64,000 nucleotides of DNA from an uncultured Acidimicrobiales bacterium (GCA_937922045.1 CAKZXA010000054.1:99797-163796), one strand, 5' to 3'; shown: positions 1 to 9,587, numbered from the stretch's first letter. Numbers and translations are program-made. Notes: generated by a model not told the origin, from the sequence alone.

Positions 1-2
1 CG

Positions 3-1841
3 CCGCATAGTAGGTCGATACCCAACGGTCCGACCGACAACCCGCCGCCGCATGATGCCAGTCAACCCCTAACGCCCGAATCCACCCCCAATCAGAGCGA
101 TGAGGACTCGTCGTCCAGGTCGCCTTGTGATGGGGCCCAGCCCCGCTCTGTCGATCAGACTGCGTCTGTCTTCGGTGTTCCATTGGAGTCGAACTATAGC
201 GACTCGGCGTTGCAGGAAACGGGCGCCGGCGCTGATGGGAGGTGTGAGGATGGCGGCACGGTCATCGACCTCACCACCGATGCCGGGTTGGATCCCTCCG
301 ACCCCGATGGGGAAGGTCGGGCGGTCGGCCCAGCACCTGCTGGTGCGGTCCCCGTACAGGCGGTGACAACCACGGTCGTGCCCGAGCCACCTGGGCCTTC
401 TCTGTTCGAGGGGGCGCAAGCGTCAGTTGAGGTTCCCGCAAAACCCGAAGGTCTTCTGGCCTATCGACCTTCGGCGGGTGCCGTACCCACCAACCTCAAG
501 CCCTACGACACTCTCAACGGAGCATTCACGAGTTCCTCGCGGCCGCTGCCTTTCATTGGAAACGTGGTTGGCGCTAGCGCAGGACGAATCGTTCCGCCGG
601 TTACGCCATCACAGATTCCACCCCTCCGGCAGGGGTTTGTCGTTCCGCCTCCAGATGAGCAGCCAACGATGGTCGACCTTCTGGATGAGACCGACGTTGA
701 TGACCTCCAGGTGGACATCGTCGATATAGCCGGAGCTCCGTGGCGTATCAGGGACACGGGAAATGTGCCGAGAACGGTCTTTCCCCACGCTGACCTGGGC
801 TCACCGGTTCTCGATGCCAGGACGAGCCGTGAGCTCGTAGGCGAGTTGGCACCCCAATCGAACCCGCCGAGCGCCGGCGCCGACACCGTCGATCGTGTCG
901 ATGAAACAACGCCTGAAGGTTCGCCGTCGATACTGGCGGGGGCGGGCCCTGGTGGGGCCGGACGATCAGCGTCGGGCGAAAAGAAGACCGCGACCGCCAA
1001 TGGGGCGTGGACAACCCCCGCGATTGCCGCCCTCGTCATGACAGTTCTGCTCCTTTACCTGTTAAGCCGGGGGCCGTCGTCGGCGAGCGACGAGCCCACG
1101 TCGCTTCGTACCGATGCCTCCATTGCTGCCTCGATCACGGCACCCTCAGCTGCAGCTAGGCGAGGGGATGCAGGAGCAGGAGGCCCCCAGTATTGGTCTG
1201 AAGCCGACGGCGACGCTGGCGCCTCGGCCGACGTGAAGACACCGGTTCGGCACGCCCGGAAGGCTCTGGCCGCTGCGCCGACCGCGGTACTACCAGATTC
1301 CGCATCGGCGACACCGGCCGACATAGCAACTCCGAATACGGAGACCAGCGTTCCAAACCGAGGCCTGCATGAGGCGGCGGCCAGCGAGGTTCGGGATGAA
1401 TCGAATGAGCCGACGGCGACCTCGGCCGCCGCCCAGGCTGAAAAGGCGGTCTCACCGTCAACGGCCACGACTCAACGCCTGGCCAGCAAGACCGAGACGC
1501 TTGTCAGTTATCAAACCACCGACCCCGTGACGGACTCCTCGGCCACGACCGAAGCTTCGACAACGACCAGCCCCGTTTCGGCCGGTCTGGCATCAACGAC
1601 ATCGTCTTCGCTCCAGCGCGGCTCGGTGTCGATCAGGCCCGAGACCACGACAACGTCTACCGTCGCCGAGACGTCAGTTCCGCTCGATTCGACGATTCCT
1701 GTGACCTCAAGCCCCCGTCCGACGACGACAACGCCCCAGGTCACACTGGTGCCGTCGACCCTGGTTCCCACGACCTGGAAGCGGCCTGGCCGACCCGGGA
1801 TCTGGATCCCTCGGGTGCTTCACCGGGCCGGTCGTCAGTAG
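3..1841 (+). CDS. Ser/Thr/Pro-rich single-span membrane protein, 5' end outside window
   Basis: The frame is open from the first bases with no in-frame stop, so the start lies upstream; 612 codons are visible. The N-terminal half (about 335 residues) is acidic and proline-rich with no recognisable catalytic motif. One hydrophobic helix follows, encoded at about 1014-1065. The C-terminal 255 residues are extremely rich in Ser, Thr, Ala and Pro with runs of Thr, as in an extended extracytoplasmic stalk. I do not recognise a family. The topology (cytoplasmic N-terminus, external low-complexity tail) is inferred from the single helix. It lies 80 bp upstream of uppS on the same strand. Confidence 0.6.
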   Translation, partial: PHSRSIPNGPTDNPPPHDASQPLTPESTPNQSDEDSSSRSPCDGAQPRSVDQTASVFGVPLESNYSDSALQETGAGADGRCEDGGTVIDLTTDAGLDPSDPDGEGRAVGPAPAGAVPVQAVTTTVVPEPPGPSLFEGAQASVEVPAKPEGLLAYRPSAGAVPTNLKPYDTLNGAFTSSSRPLPFIGNVVGASAGRIVPPVTPSQIPPLRQGFVVPPPDEQPTMVDLLDETDVDDLQVDIVDIAGAPWRIRDTGNVPRTVFPHADLGSPVLDARTSRELVGELAPQSNPPSAGADTVDRVDETTPEGSPSILAGAGPGGAGRSASGEKKTATANGAWTTPAIAALVMTVLLLYLLSRGPSSASDEPTSLRTDASIAASITAPSAAARRGDAGAGGPQYWSEADGDAGASADVKTPVRHARKALAAAPTAVLPDSASATPADIATPNTETSVPNRGLHEAAASEVRDESNEPTATSAAAQAEKAVSPSTATTQRLASKTETLVSYQTTDPVTDSSATTEASTTTSPVSAGLASTTSSSLQRGSVSIRPETTTTSTVAETSVPLDSTIPVTSSPRPTTTTPQVTLVPSTLVPTTWKRPGRPGIWIPRVLHRAGRQ

Positions 1842-1921
1842 AGACACTGTTCTCTGGCGCTGCTTGTCAGAATTTTGTGCAGCAGTCTGGGACGTCTTCG
1901 TCGAGCGAGTACGGTCGAACC

Positions 1922-2647
1922 ATGAGTTTGCATGGTCTCGACCTCGATCGGCTGCCGAGTCACGTCGCCTGTGTAATGGACGGCAACGGTCGATGGGCAC
2001 AGCAGCGTGACCTCAAGAGAACCGATGGACACTCGGCTGGTGAAGAAGCCCTCCTCGACATCGTCAGGGGAGCGGTTGACCTCGGCGTTGGCTGGTTGAC
2101 GGTCTATGCGTTTTCTACGGAGAACTGGCGCCGTCCTAGCGACGAGGTCAGGTTCCTCATGAAGTTCAACGAGAACCTGTTGCTCCGTCGTCGCGATGAG
2201 CTCGACGAGATGGGTGTTCGGATCCGTTTCGTGGGCCGGCGCGATTGGAAGGTCCCAAAACGGCTGCTTCGTCGGATGGACGAATCCGCGGCCCAGACCG
2301 CGAGAAATCGGAAGCTGACGCTCACGATTGCCTTCAACTACGGCGGTCAGGCTGAGATCGTTGATGCGGTCCGCCAGATCGTGGCATCCGGGGTGGCGCC
2401 CTCCAGCATCACGGAAGCGACCATCGCCAAGCATCTCTACGACCCTGAGATGCCCGATGTCGACCTATGGATTCGAACCTCGGGTGAACATCGCACATCA
2501 AACTTTTTGATGTGGCAGTCGGCCTACGCCGAGCTGGTTTTCGTGGAGACATTCTGGCCCGACTTTCGCCGCACACATCTCTTCGAAGCGATTGGCGAGT
2601 ATCAGCGGCGTGATCGTCGCTTCGGCGGTCTGAACCAGAATGACTAG
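1922..2647 (+). CDS. uppS: Isoprenyl transferase (cis-prenyltransferase, UppS family)
   Basis: Condenses isopentenyl diphosphate units onto an allylic diphosphate to make the long-chain prenyl diphosphate carrier used for cell-wall glycan assembly. The family signature VMDGNGRWA sits at residues 18-26 with the catalytic Asp at 20. FSTENW follows, and the C-terminal block DLWIRTSGEHRTSNFL matches the substrate-binding signature. At 241 residues it has the normal family length. I chose ATG 1922; the frame is open to GTG 1877, but the extra 15 residues are low-complexity and unlike the family. No clear Shine-Dalgarno is visible. recO starts 10 bp downstream, so the two are probably cotranscribed. 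Confidence 0.95.
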   Translation: MSLHGLDLDRLPSHVACVMDGNGRWAQQRDLKRTDGHSAGEEALLDIVRGAVDLGVGWLTVYAFSTENWRRPSDEVRFLMKFNENLLLRRRDELDEMGVRIRFVGRRDWKVPKRLLRRMDESAAQTARNRKLTLTIAFNYGGQAEIVDAVRQIVASGVAPSSITEATIAKHLYDPEMPDVDLWIRTSGEHRTSNFLMWQSAYAELVFVETFWPDFRRTHLFEAIGEYQRRDRRFGGLNQND

Positions 2648-2656
2648 GTAGAGCAC

Positions 2657-3379
2657 ATGGCTCTGTACCGGGACGAGGGGGTCGTACTTCGCACCTACAA
2701 GTTGGGTGAGGCCGATCGGATCGTGGTGCTCTACTCGCGTGGTCGAGGAAAGATTCGCGCCGTGGCCAAAGGCGTTCGGCGCACGCGGAGCAAGTTCGGC
2801 TCCCGGCTTGAACCCGGCTCGATTGTACAGCTGCAGCTGTATGAGGGTAAGAATCTCGACATCGTGACCCAGGCTGAGCGCGTTGTCTCGTTGGAGGCGA
2901 TGCGGTCGGATCTGGATCGGTATGGCCGAGCAGCAATCATTCTTGAGGTGCTCGACGCGTCGGCCGTTGAGGCCGAATCCAATCCGGCGATGTACAAGTT
3001 GTTGACCGGCGCCCTACGAGAACTCGATCGAGACGGAAACCGGCTCGTCGTTCCGGCCTTTGTGGCCAAGTACCTCATCCTGGAGGGCGTCCAGCCCAGG
3101 GTTGACGCCTGCGTGCGCTGCGACGAGTCGACGAATCTAACCACCATTCAGATCAGCGAAGGTGGTGTGCTCTGCAGAAGTTGCCCTGGGGGTGAGCCTC
3201 TAACCGACGGGGCGCGTCGGGCTCTCGAGCAGCTCCTTCAGGGCCGTGTACGCCATGTGCTCGATACGACGCCCGAGGTCGTCGCCATCGAGCTGGAGAC
3301 ACTCGTGGCCAAACTGGTCGAGCAACATGTTGAACGGAAGCTACGTTCATCGAGCGTGCTCTACGAACAGCTCCAGTAG
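2657..3379 (+). CDS. recO: DNA repair protein RecO
   Basis: Recombination mediator that helps load RecA on SSB-coated single-stranded DNA in the RecF pathway. The N-terminal OB-fold begins with the typical DEGVVLRTYKLGEADRI segment at residues 6-22. The C-terminal half carries a CxxC...CxxC zinc site (CVRCDE and LCRSCPGG, around residues 154-176). The 240-residue length is normal. It follows uppS by 9 bp, an order common in actinobacteria. Confidence 0.95.
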   Translation: MALYRDEGVVLRTYKLGEADRIVVLYSRGRGKIRAVAKGVRRTRSKFGSRLEPGSIVQLQLYEGKNLDIVTQAERVVSLEAMRSDLDRYGRAAIILEVLDASAVEAESNPAMYKLLTGALRELDRDGNRLVVPAFVAKYLILEGVQPRVDACVRCDESTNLTTIQISEGGVLCRSCPGGEPLTDGARRALEQLLQGRVRHVLDTTPEVVAIELETLVAKLVEQHVERKLRSSSVLYEQLQ

Positions 3380-3401
3380 CGCCTGCTCGGGTTGCGGCTG
3401 G

Positions 3402-4877
3402 TTAGCCGCCGGTCTTAGCGACCGGAACCCACGAAGCGCTCTCGTCGTCGTGGCGGAGCCACCTTCTCGAAGACTGGTCGAAATACATCCAGGCTCCCCA
3501 CTCGGTGCTCCACACCGGGGCCTCGCCGCTCCGCTCCACGTGAGCCTGATCGGTTGCATCGCTCGCCGCGTCCGGTACCTGGGAGGCTAGCGAGGCTCGT
3601 GAGACCACACTGTCGTCGACGGCCAGCGATGACTCGGGCAGGGTGAGTGAGTCGAAGTGAGACTGTTGTCGTGACGACTCGGAATCCTGGCCGGTTTCGC
3701 TGTCGGCTCTTGCCGGGCGAGGGTTCGTTGGCTTGCTTGTCGACGTGGTCTTCGGATCGCGCAGGGCGCGGGGGAGGGGCGGTGGCGGTTTGGTTGGATC
3801 GAAGCCGAGATCTGGCATCAGGCCGAAGCCAGCGCTGGGCCGTGTTGGCATCTTGTCTGCCGTGGCACGCTCGACCGGGGGCGCCACTTCGTTCGATGGC
3901 TCGGCGGCTGCCGGTGCCGGGGTATCCCGGCGGGCATCAGCCTCAGTAGGAAGGTCGGGCTCCAGCGACCAGTTTTGGAAGACGGGCTGTTCGGGCTGGC
4001 TCGGCCTTGCGATGCGTTGGCTACCGGTTTGGGGATCAGCCTGCTTCTCAAAGGCGCCTGCTTGATGGAAACGGCCCGGTCGAGGGGCACGTTGTCGCGC
4101 CGCCTTGGCCAGGTCGCCTGGCCGCCGCAAAATCCCGGTGGCTTGATCGGGGACCAAAGGTGGGGGCGAGGGTGCGTCCGCCACTTCGTCTCGTTCTGGT
4201 TCACCCGCCTTGTCATGATCTGTTGGCCGAGGCGAGTGGTTAGGCGGTTGCGCCGGTGTTGCTTGAAGGTCTGGAATGGCTTCGGAAAAATCCATCATTG
4301 GCTTGGGTCCCGGACTTGGCATGCTGGCTTGATCGGCTGAATGGGCTAGTGATGTCGAGATCTTTTTCGATGCCTGGTTGGATGATTGGTGTGGCTGAGT
4401 GTCGGCTTCGGCCAAGCTGGAGGGCTGGAGTAGGCCGACGATTTTCTTGCCCGGGGTCAGCGACTGAAGAACCATCGGGGCTACGACGAAGATGAGAACG
4501 ATGAGTCCGAGGAAGGTGCCAACAACAAGCCAGAGCGCTAACCCGCTCAGCGTAAAGAGGGTTCCACCCAGTTCTTGTGCTCGGCTTGTCGTGGTACTGA
4601 TGTCGTCGATGCGTAGCTGATCGGTTGGGCTGAACACCGGTCGTTCGGCCTGGTCTCGGGTGAAGGCGAACCGTTCTGCGGCCAGCAAGGTAGTGATGAG
4701 CGTGGGAACGAGGACGAGGCACAGGTCGAGCACCCCGGCCGCGACCCTATGAGCGAAACCGGCCATGGGCGTGTGGCCGGCCAGAACCTCGGCTGGCGTT
4801 GGGAGATCTAGTGTGTTTGCCGACACACCCCATGTATCGGCAGGAAACAGGCGACCCATAGCAAATTTGCTAGACAC
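3402..4877 (-). CDS. RDD-family membrane protein with long disordered insert
   Basis: An RDD domain lies at the N-terminus: FAHRVAAGVLDLCLV (about residues 41-55) starts the first membrane helix, a second pair of helices follows (about 105-140), and the TPGKKIVGL motif closes the domain. After that come about 280 residues rich in Pro, Ser, Asp and Gln with no hydrophobic helix, probably a cytoplasmic disordered region. The C-terminal 45 residues contain regularly spaced Trp (WSTEWGAWMYFDQ, then RRWLRHDD), resembling a short Trp-rich repeat. The start used is GTG 4877; ATG 4859 is an alternative. It is divergent from glyS and convergent with recO. Function is unknown. Confidence 0.7.
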   Translation of the reverse strand: MSSKFAMGRLFPADTWGVSANTLDLPTPAEVLAGHTPMAGFAHRVAAGVLDLCLVLVPTLITTLLAAERFAFTRDQAERPVFSPTDQLRIDDISTTTSRAQELGGTLFTLSGLALWLVVGTFLGLIVLIFVVAPMVLQSLTPGKKIVGLLQPSSLAEADTQPHQSSNQASKKISTSLAHSADQASMPSPGPKPMMDFSEAIPDLQATPAQPPNHSPRPTDHDKAGEPERDEVADAPSPPPLVPDQATGILRRPGDLAKAARQRAPRPGRFHQAGAFEKQADPQTGSQRIARPSQPEQPVFQNWSLEPDLPTEADARRDTPAPAAAEPSNEVAPPVERATADKMPTRPSAGFGLMPDLGFDPTKPPPPLPRALRDPKTTSTSKPTNPRPARADSETGQDSESSRQQSHFDSLTLPESSLAVDDSVVSRASLASQVPDAASDATDQAHVERSGEAPVWSTEWGAWMYFDQSSRRWLRHDDESASWVPVAKTGG

Positions 4878-4923
4878 CGAAATCGGCGTTCGAGGCTCGG
4901 GCGATTACGTTACGATGCCTGGC

Positions 4924-6240
4924 ATGGCAGAACCCATCGAGGACCTATTCGACAAGATCGTGAATCTCTCGAAGCGTCGAGGTATTGTCTTTCCCTCGGC
5001 CGAAATCTACGGCGGCTTTCGGTCAACCTACGACTATGGTCCCGTCGGCGTTCTCATGTTACGCAACGTGAAGGATGCTTGGTGGCGTTCGATGGTTCAA
5101 CTGCGATCCGATGTTGTCGGCCTCGACGCCTCGATTTTGTCGCCGCCAGCCATTTGGGAAGCGTCAGGGCACCTCACGAATTTCACGGATCCCCTGGTCG
5201 ATTGCCGCAAGTGCGGTGTCCGTCACCGTCAAGACAAGCTTGACGACCCCACGACCTGTCCATCGTGTGGAACCACCGGCCAGCTAACCGAGCCTCGGCA
5301 GTTCAACCTCATGTTCAAGACCCAGGCCGGTCCGGTTCAAGACGAAGGCGCCGTCGCCTATCTCCGGCCTGAAACGGCCCAGGGCATGTTCATTAACTTC
5401 GCCAATGTGGTCAACACGTCGAGGAAACGTCCTCCGTTTGGCATCGCCCAAATCGGCAAGAGCTTCCGAAACGAAATCACGCCAGGGAACTTCGTGTTTC
5501 GAACCCGCGAGTTCGAGCAGATGGAGATGGAGTTCTTCGTGCCACCTGAAGAAGCCGACCAATGGTATGAGTACTGGTGCAACGAACGCCTGAGCTGGTA
5601 CGTCGAGCACGGAATGGACCCCGACAATGTTCGTCTACGACCCCACGGCGACGATGAGTTGAGTCACTACTCATCGGGTACCAGCGATGTCGAATTCCAG
5701 TTCCCGTGGGGCTGGGACGAGCTGGAAGGCATCGCCAATCGAGGCGACTACGACCTCACCCAACACATCGAGCATTCGGGTCAGAAGCTTGAATACTTCG
5801 ACCAGGCCAACGATCGTCGCTACATTCCTCACGTGATCGAGCCTGCTGCAGGCGCAACTCGGACGATGATGGCTTTCCTTATGGCGGCCTATCACGAGGA
5901 AGTAGTGAATGACGAGAAGCGCACCGTTCTCCGTCTCCACCACCGCATTGCTCCCTACAAGGCAGCCGTGCTTCCCCTGTCGAAGAAGCCGGAACTGACC
6001 GGACCAGCGCGTGAACTTCTGGCCATGCTGCAACCCCACTGGCTCGTCGACTACGACGAGACACAGGCCATCGGCCGCCGGTACCGTCGCCAGGACGAGA
6101 TCGGCACACCCTACTGCATCACCTTTGACTTCGATTCGTTGGAGGACAAGGCGGTGACGGTTCGCGAACGCGACAGTATGGAGCAGGTTCGGATCCCGAT
6201 CGCAGATGTTCCGACCTGGTTGAGCGAACACCTGGTGTAG
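4924..6240 (+). CDS. glyS: Glycyl-tRNA synthetase, single-chain class II type
   Basis: Charges tRNA-Gly with glycine. The protein (438 residues from ATG 4924) starts with the family region DKIVNLSKRRGIVFPSAEIY. A zinc-type CRKCG...CPSCG insert follows, then class II motif 2 (SFRNEITPGNFVFRTREFEQ) and the C-terminal anticodon-binding domain beginning RIAPYKAAVLPL. It is the homodimeric alpha-2 form and not the alpha2-beta2 enzyme, so no separate beta gene is expected. ATG 4915 is also possible. The frame is open further upstream to 4765, but that extension overlaps the divergent RDD gene and looks non-native. Confidence 0.93.
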   Translation: MAEPIEDLFDKIVNLSKRRGIVFPSAEIYGGFRSTYDYGPVGVLMLRNVKDAWWRSMVQLRSDVVGLDASILSPPAIWEASGHLTNFTDPLVDCRKCGVRHRQDKLDDPTTCPSCGTTGQLTEPRQFNLMFKTQAGPVQDEGAVAYLRPETAQGMFINFANVVNTSRKRPPFGIAQIGKSFRNEITPGNFVFRTREFEQMEMEFFVPPEEADQWYEYWCNERLSWYVEHGMDPDNVRLRPHGDDELSHYSSGTSDVEFQFPWGWDELEGIANRGDYDLTQHIEHSGQKLEYFDQANDRRYIPHVIEPAAGATRTMMAFLMAAYHEEVVNDEKRTVLRLHHRIAPYKAAVLPLSKKPELTGPARELLAMLQPHWLVDYDETQAIGRRYRRQDEIGTPYCITFDFDSLEDKAVTVRERDSMEQVRIPIADVPTWLSEHLV

Positions 6241-6329
6241 GTCACCATCAGGTTCCTAGGTCTTTTTTCTTCGCTAACTAGGCCTAAGGCCGTCCTTTTA
6301 GGTGAGCTCGGGAACATCTGCCTGCGCGT

Positions 6330-6346
6330 GGTAGATGTCTTCTACC
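6330..6346. promoter_or_regulatory. Inverted repeat upstream of the glycosyltransferase gene
   Basis: GGTAGA and TCTACC arms (6 bp each) are separated by 5 nt, about 45 bp upstream of the glycosyltransferase start. The position would suit an operator, but the repeat is short and may be chance. Confidence 0.25.
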
Positions 6347-6392
6347 TACACCGTCAGGTACCGTTAGTGGTGTTGCTGGTTGCTTCGTGCTT

Positions 6393-7778
6393 ATGCAGAA
6401 AGCGCTGGTGGCCAAAGAGGCGATCGTGGTTGGTGGAGCGCCTGGCGTTTCATATTTGGATGTAGTTGGCAGGACTGTGGATTCAACGGGTGATACTTCT
6501 TTTAGACGCGAGGACTCGAATGTCGAGTCTGTTTTGCCTATGTGGGTTGGCGATTTCGAGCTAGTCGGCGGTCCCGAGCGTCTTGTCGTGACCGATCTCG
6601 ATCCTTTCGGTCGGCCGTATCAACGGGCCCGACTGCTGATCTTGTCTAGCGGTGAGCCGATCGGCATGATGACGGTCGATGTCTCCAACGCCGAGATTGA
6701 CGTGGATGCAGTTGCAGCTGAGGCTCGGGATGCCTTCGGGCCCGAGCTGGCGGCTCTGTCGGTAGCGGCTGGTAGCGGCAGGGAGCCGGTAACGCTTAGC
6801 GAAATCTCGGCCGGATCACCCCCGGCGGTGTCGATCGTGATTGGCACCAGGAACCGGCCAGAGCATGTGGTCGCATGTCTAGGCCGGTTGTGCAAGCAGG
6901 ACTATCCGTCTGTGTTCGAGATCATCGTGGTCGAGAACGGGATTGTCAATGACGCTACGGAGAAGGCGGTCCGCCTTCACTACGGGACCGACGAACGCGT
7001 TCGGTACATGGCTGAAAGTCGGCCGGGGCTTTCTCGTGCCCGCAACATAGGCCTCGCCGCCGCCCGCTATCCGATAGCGGCGTTCCTGTCCGACGACATT
7101 TTGGTGGAGCCGAACTGGCTGTTGTCCCTAGCTCGCGGTTTCGGGCGTGATGAGAAGGTCAAGGCCGTCACCGGATTCTGCCCGCCTGCCTACCTCGACA
7201 CTCCCGAGCAGCTCATGTTCGAGGGCCTCATGTCGTGGGGCACCCGTCAGGGCTTCAAACCAGAGCTCTACGGTGCAACGTCATCGAGCGACCCTCTCCA
7301 TCCCTACAGGCCGGGCAAGTTCGCGAATGGCTCAAACATGGCGTTTGACACCGCTGTTTTCCGCTCAGCCGGTGGGTTCGACGAGAAGCTTGGGCCGGGA
7401 ACACGATGCCGCGGTGGCGAGGACCTCGATGCCCCAATCCGTCTCCTCATCGACGGCCACAAGATAGCTTTTGAGCCGGCTGCCGTCGGCTGGCATGCCG
7501 ATCGCTACGACGATCGTCCTTTCCACCAACATATGTATACCTATGGGCTTGGCCTCACCGCATTCCTCACGAAGCATCTGATGGAAAGCCAGACTCGGTC
7601 GGTCATGCTGCGACGGATCCCGCACGGGCTGAAAAGCCTCGCCACCGTCTCCGACGCCACCGACGATCTCTTGAACGACGCCTTCCCCATTGGAAGGAAA
7701 AACAGTCTGTGCCACCTATGGGGCAGAGTAGCCGGGCCCGGTACGTACGTTCGCGCCCGAATCACCTCATCCGATTGA
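6393..7778 (+). CDS. Family 2 glycosyltransferase
   Basis: A GT-A fold glycosyltransferase transferring a nucleotide-activated sugar to an unknown acceptor. The catalytic domain starts near residue 147 (VSIVIGTRNRPEHVVACL), with the nucleotide-binding segment IIVVENG and an SDD acidic triad (AAFLSDDILVEPNWL) in place of DxD. A later GGFDEKLG...RGGEDLD segment is typical of GT2 enzymes. The first ~145 residues form a separate region without recognisable motifs. ATG 6393 is used; GTG 6387 is the other choice. Its 3' end is followed by the epimerase and deacetylase genes on the same strand, which suggests one sugar-modification pathway. Confidence 0.85.
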   Translation: MQKALVAKEAIVVGGAPGVSYLDVVGRTVDSTGDTSFRREDSNVESVLPMWVGDFELVGGPERLVVTDLDPFGRPYQRARLLILSSGEPIGMMTVDVSNAEIDVDAVAAEARDAFGPELAALSVAAGSGREPVTLSEISAGSPPAVSIVIGTRNRPEHVVACLGRLCKQDYPSVFEIIVVENGIVNDATEKAVRLHYGTDERVRYMAESRPGLSRARNIGLAAARYPIAAFLSDDILVEPNWLLSLARGFGRDEKVKAVTGFCPPAYLDTPEQLMFEGLMSWGTRQGFKPELYGATSSSDPLHPYRPGKFANGSNMAFDTAVFRSAGGFDEKLGPGTRCRGGEDLDAPIRLLIDGHKIAFEPAAVGWHADRYDDRPFHQHMYTYGLGLTAFLTKHLMESQTRSVMLRRIPHGLKSLATVSDATDDLLNDAFPIGRKNSLCHLWGRVAGPGTYVRARITSSD

Positions 7779-7834
7779 TCAGAATGGAATCAACTTCTGG
7801 GTCGGACTCTGTGCCGATGCCGAGTAGGAGAGAA

Positions 7835-8860
7835 ATGGCAAACGCAACTTCGGAAACCTTAGATATCGAAACTCAAGGAGCGGTGATCGTCACCGGTGGC
7901 ATGGGTTTCATCGGCTCCTTCGTGGCCGACGCCTATCTAGAGGCGGGCAAGAAGGTCGTCATCATCGACTCTCTGGTCAGCTCAGTCTTGTCGACTGTTC
8001 CCTATGACGCGAACCCGAACTGCACAGTCTTGACGATGAGCGTCGAGGAGTTCTTTGCTCGAGGTGGCGGTTTCGCTGGCGCCGAGCGCGTGGTTCACGC
8101 AGCGTCTCTGGTCGGCCCTGCCGGCATCCTGAAGTTTGCTGGACGTCTCGGTCACGACATCGTCCATGCCTGCCAGCTCGTGGTCGAGGAATGTATCGCG
8201 GCCGACGTGCCGATGGTCGATTTCTCCTCCGCCGAGGTGTACGGCCGGTCCGGTGATCTGGCTGAGGTTGATACGATCGAGGTTCCCGTCGATTACTCCG
8301 TCCGCATCGAGTATGCGATCGCAAAGTGCCTCACCGAGGCCATTGTGGCCAACTCCAAGCATCGTGGCTTGAAGGCAATCGTCATCCGCCCGTTCAACGT
8401 GACCGGTCCCCGCCAGTCGGAGATGGGTGGCTTTGTTGTGCCGACCTTCGTCCAACAGGCGCTTCAGGGCGATGACATCACCGTCTTCGCCACCGGCGAG
8501 CAGCTTCGCTCCTTCCTTTCGGTCAGCGACCTGGTTCGTTTCATAACCGAACATATGGACGATGCCATCGCCTCGGGCCAGATGATCTACAACATCGGCA
8601 ACCCGGACAACGAAATCACCGTGCGTGGCCTCGCCGACATGGTGAAGACGATGGCCAAGTCAGACTCTGAAGTCATCTACGCCGACGCTAAGAAGATTCA
8701 CGGTGAGCTGTACGAGGAGGCCGAGTCCTTCCAGAAGAACCCTGTGCTGGTCAATGCGCCCGCCGTTGGTTGGAAGCCACAGATCGGTCTTCGTGAGCTG
8801 ATCCTGGAAACGATCGACTACTACCGTCCGATCGTGGACGCACGCAAGAACGTTGCTTGA
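7835..8860 (+). CDS. NAD-dependent epimerase/dehydratase (extended SDR)
   Basis: A nucleotide-sugar epimerase, dehydratase or reductase. The Rossmann motif VTGGMGFIGSF lies near residue 20 and the active-site Tyr and Lys are in YAIAK, preceded by the SSAEVYG segment carrying the catalytic Ser. At 341 residues it has the family length. ATG 7835 has a good Shine-Dalgarno (AGGAG at 7826-7830). The frame also extends back into the glycosyltransferase gene, but that extension is unlikely to be used. The exact substrate cannot be told from sequence. Confidence 0.88.
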   Translation: MANATSETLDIETQGAVIVTGGMGFIGSFVADAYLEAGKKVVIIDSLVSSVLSTVPYDANPNCTVLTMSVEEFFARGGGFAGAERVVHAASLVGPAGILKFAGRLGHDIVHACQLVVEECIAADVPMVDFSSAEVYGRSGDLAEVDTIEVPVDYSVRIEYAIAKCLTEAIVANSKHRGLKAIVIRPFNVTGPRQSEMGGFVVPTFVQQALQGDDITVFATGEQLRSFLSVSDLVRFITEHMDDAIASGQMIYNIGNPDNEITVRGLADMVKTMAKSDSEVIYADAKKIHGELYEEAESFQKNPVLVNAPAVGWKPQIGLRELILETIDYYRPIVDARKNVA

Positions 8861-9551
8861 TCTTGCACCGTTGCAGCGTGCGCTGATCATTGCGCCGCAC
8901 GCTGATGACGAAGCGCTGGGGCCAGGTGGGCTAATGGCCCGCCTGGCCGAGCAGGGCACCGAAATGCGGGTGCTGTTCATGTCTGTCGATGGTTTCCATC
9001 ATTACGGGCTCGAAGGCGGCACGACCTACCAGCAGCGGCTCGATGAGATCGCCGATGTTGCCAAGATCCTGAAGTTCGAGTGGGACGTGGTCTATGGCGA
9101 CATGGACATGATCGAAAAGCTCGACACCGTACCGAAGCGAGACATCGTCGACCGGTTCGAAAAGGAAATGAACGGTTTCGAGCCGCAGCTTGTCGTCATC
9201 CCGTCCGGCGCTGACTACGACCAGGATCATGTCGTCACCTTCGACACCGCCCTGGCCGCTCTCCGTCCGATTTCGCCGGTCTTTGGCAAATGGCTTGTCC
9301 CTCATGTGTTGGTGTACGAATCACCAAAGATCATGTGGTGGAAAGAGGGCATTCCCCGTCCTGAGCTCTTTGTCGACATCAGCGATCACCTCGAACGCAA
9401 GCAGGAAGCGCTTGCCGCCTACGTGTCACAGGCCCGGCCATCTCCTCATATCCGGGCGCCCGAGTCGGTAGAAGCACTTGCCTGCTTGAGAGGCAAAGAG
9501 ATCGGTGTTGAGTTCGCCGAGGCTTACAAGGTGCTGCGCACCATCCTGTAG
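8853..9551 (+). CDS. PIG-L/LmbE-family deacetylase
   Basis: A zinc-dependent N-deacetylase family acting on N-acetylglucosamine-type groups in sugar conjugates. The metal motif PHADDEALGPGG is a variant of the consensus PHPDDExxGxGG with Ala for Pro. A second histidine region (GADYDQDHVVTFDTAL) supplies the distal ligand. The start is uncertain: TTG 8853 overlaps the upstream stop by 8 nt, and TTG 8871 is an alternative just ahead of the core. Overlap with the epimerase gene indicates translational coupling. Confidence 0.8.
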   Translation: MLDLAPLQRALIIAPHADDEALGPGGLMARLAEQGTEMRVLFMSVDGFHHYGLEGGTTYQQRLDEIADVAKILKFEWDVVYGDMDMIEKLDTVPKRDIVDRFEKEMNGFEPQLVVIPSGADYDQDHVVTFDTALAALRPISPVFGKWLVPHVLVYESPKIMWWKEGIPRPELFVDISDHLERKQEALAAYVSQARPSPHIRAPESVEALACLRGKEIGVEFAEAYKVLRTIL

Positions 9552-9587
9552 CGAGCCTTTCCGGTACCCCGCAGCTAGTTTGGCTGT

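Noticed and set aside
1055..1468. Long antisense frames over the Ser/Thr/Pro-rich gene
   Set aside because: Composition is forced by the GC-rich opposite frame and no start context or motif supports coding.
4765..4914. Longer glyS start upstream
   Set aside because: It would overlap the divergent RDD gene and lacks glycyl-tRNA synthetase sequence; ATG 4924 or 4915 fits the family start.
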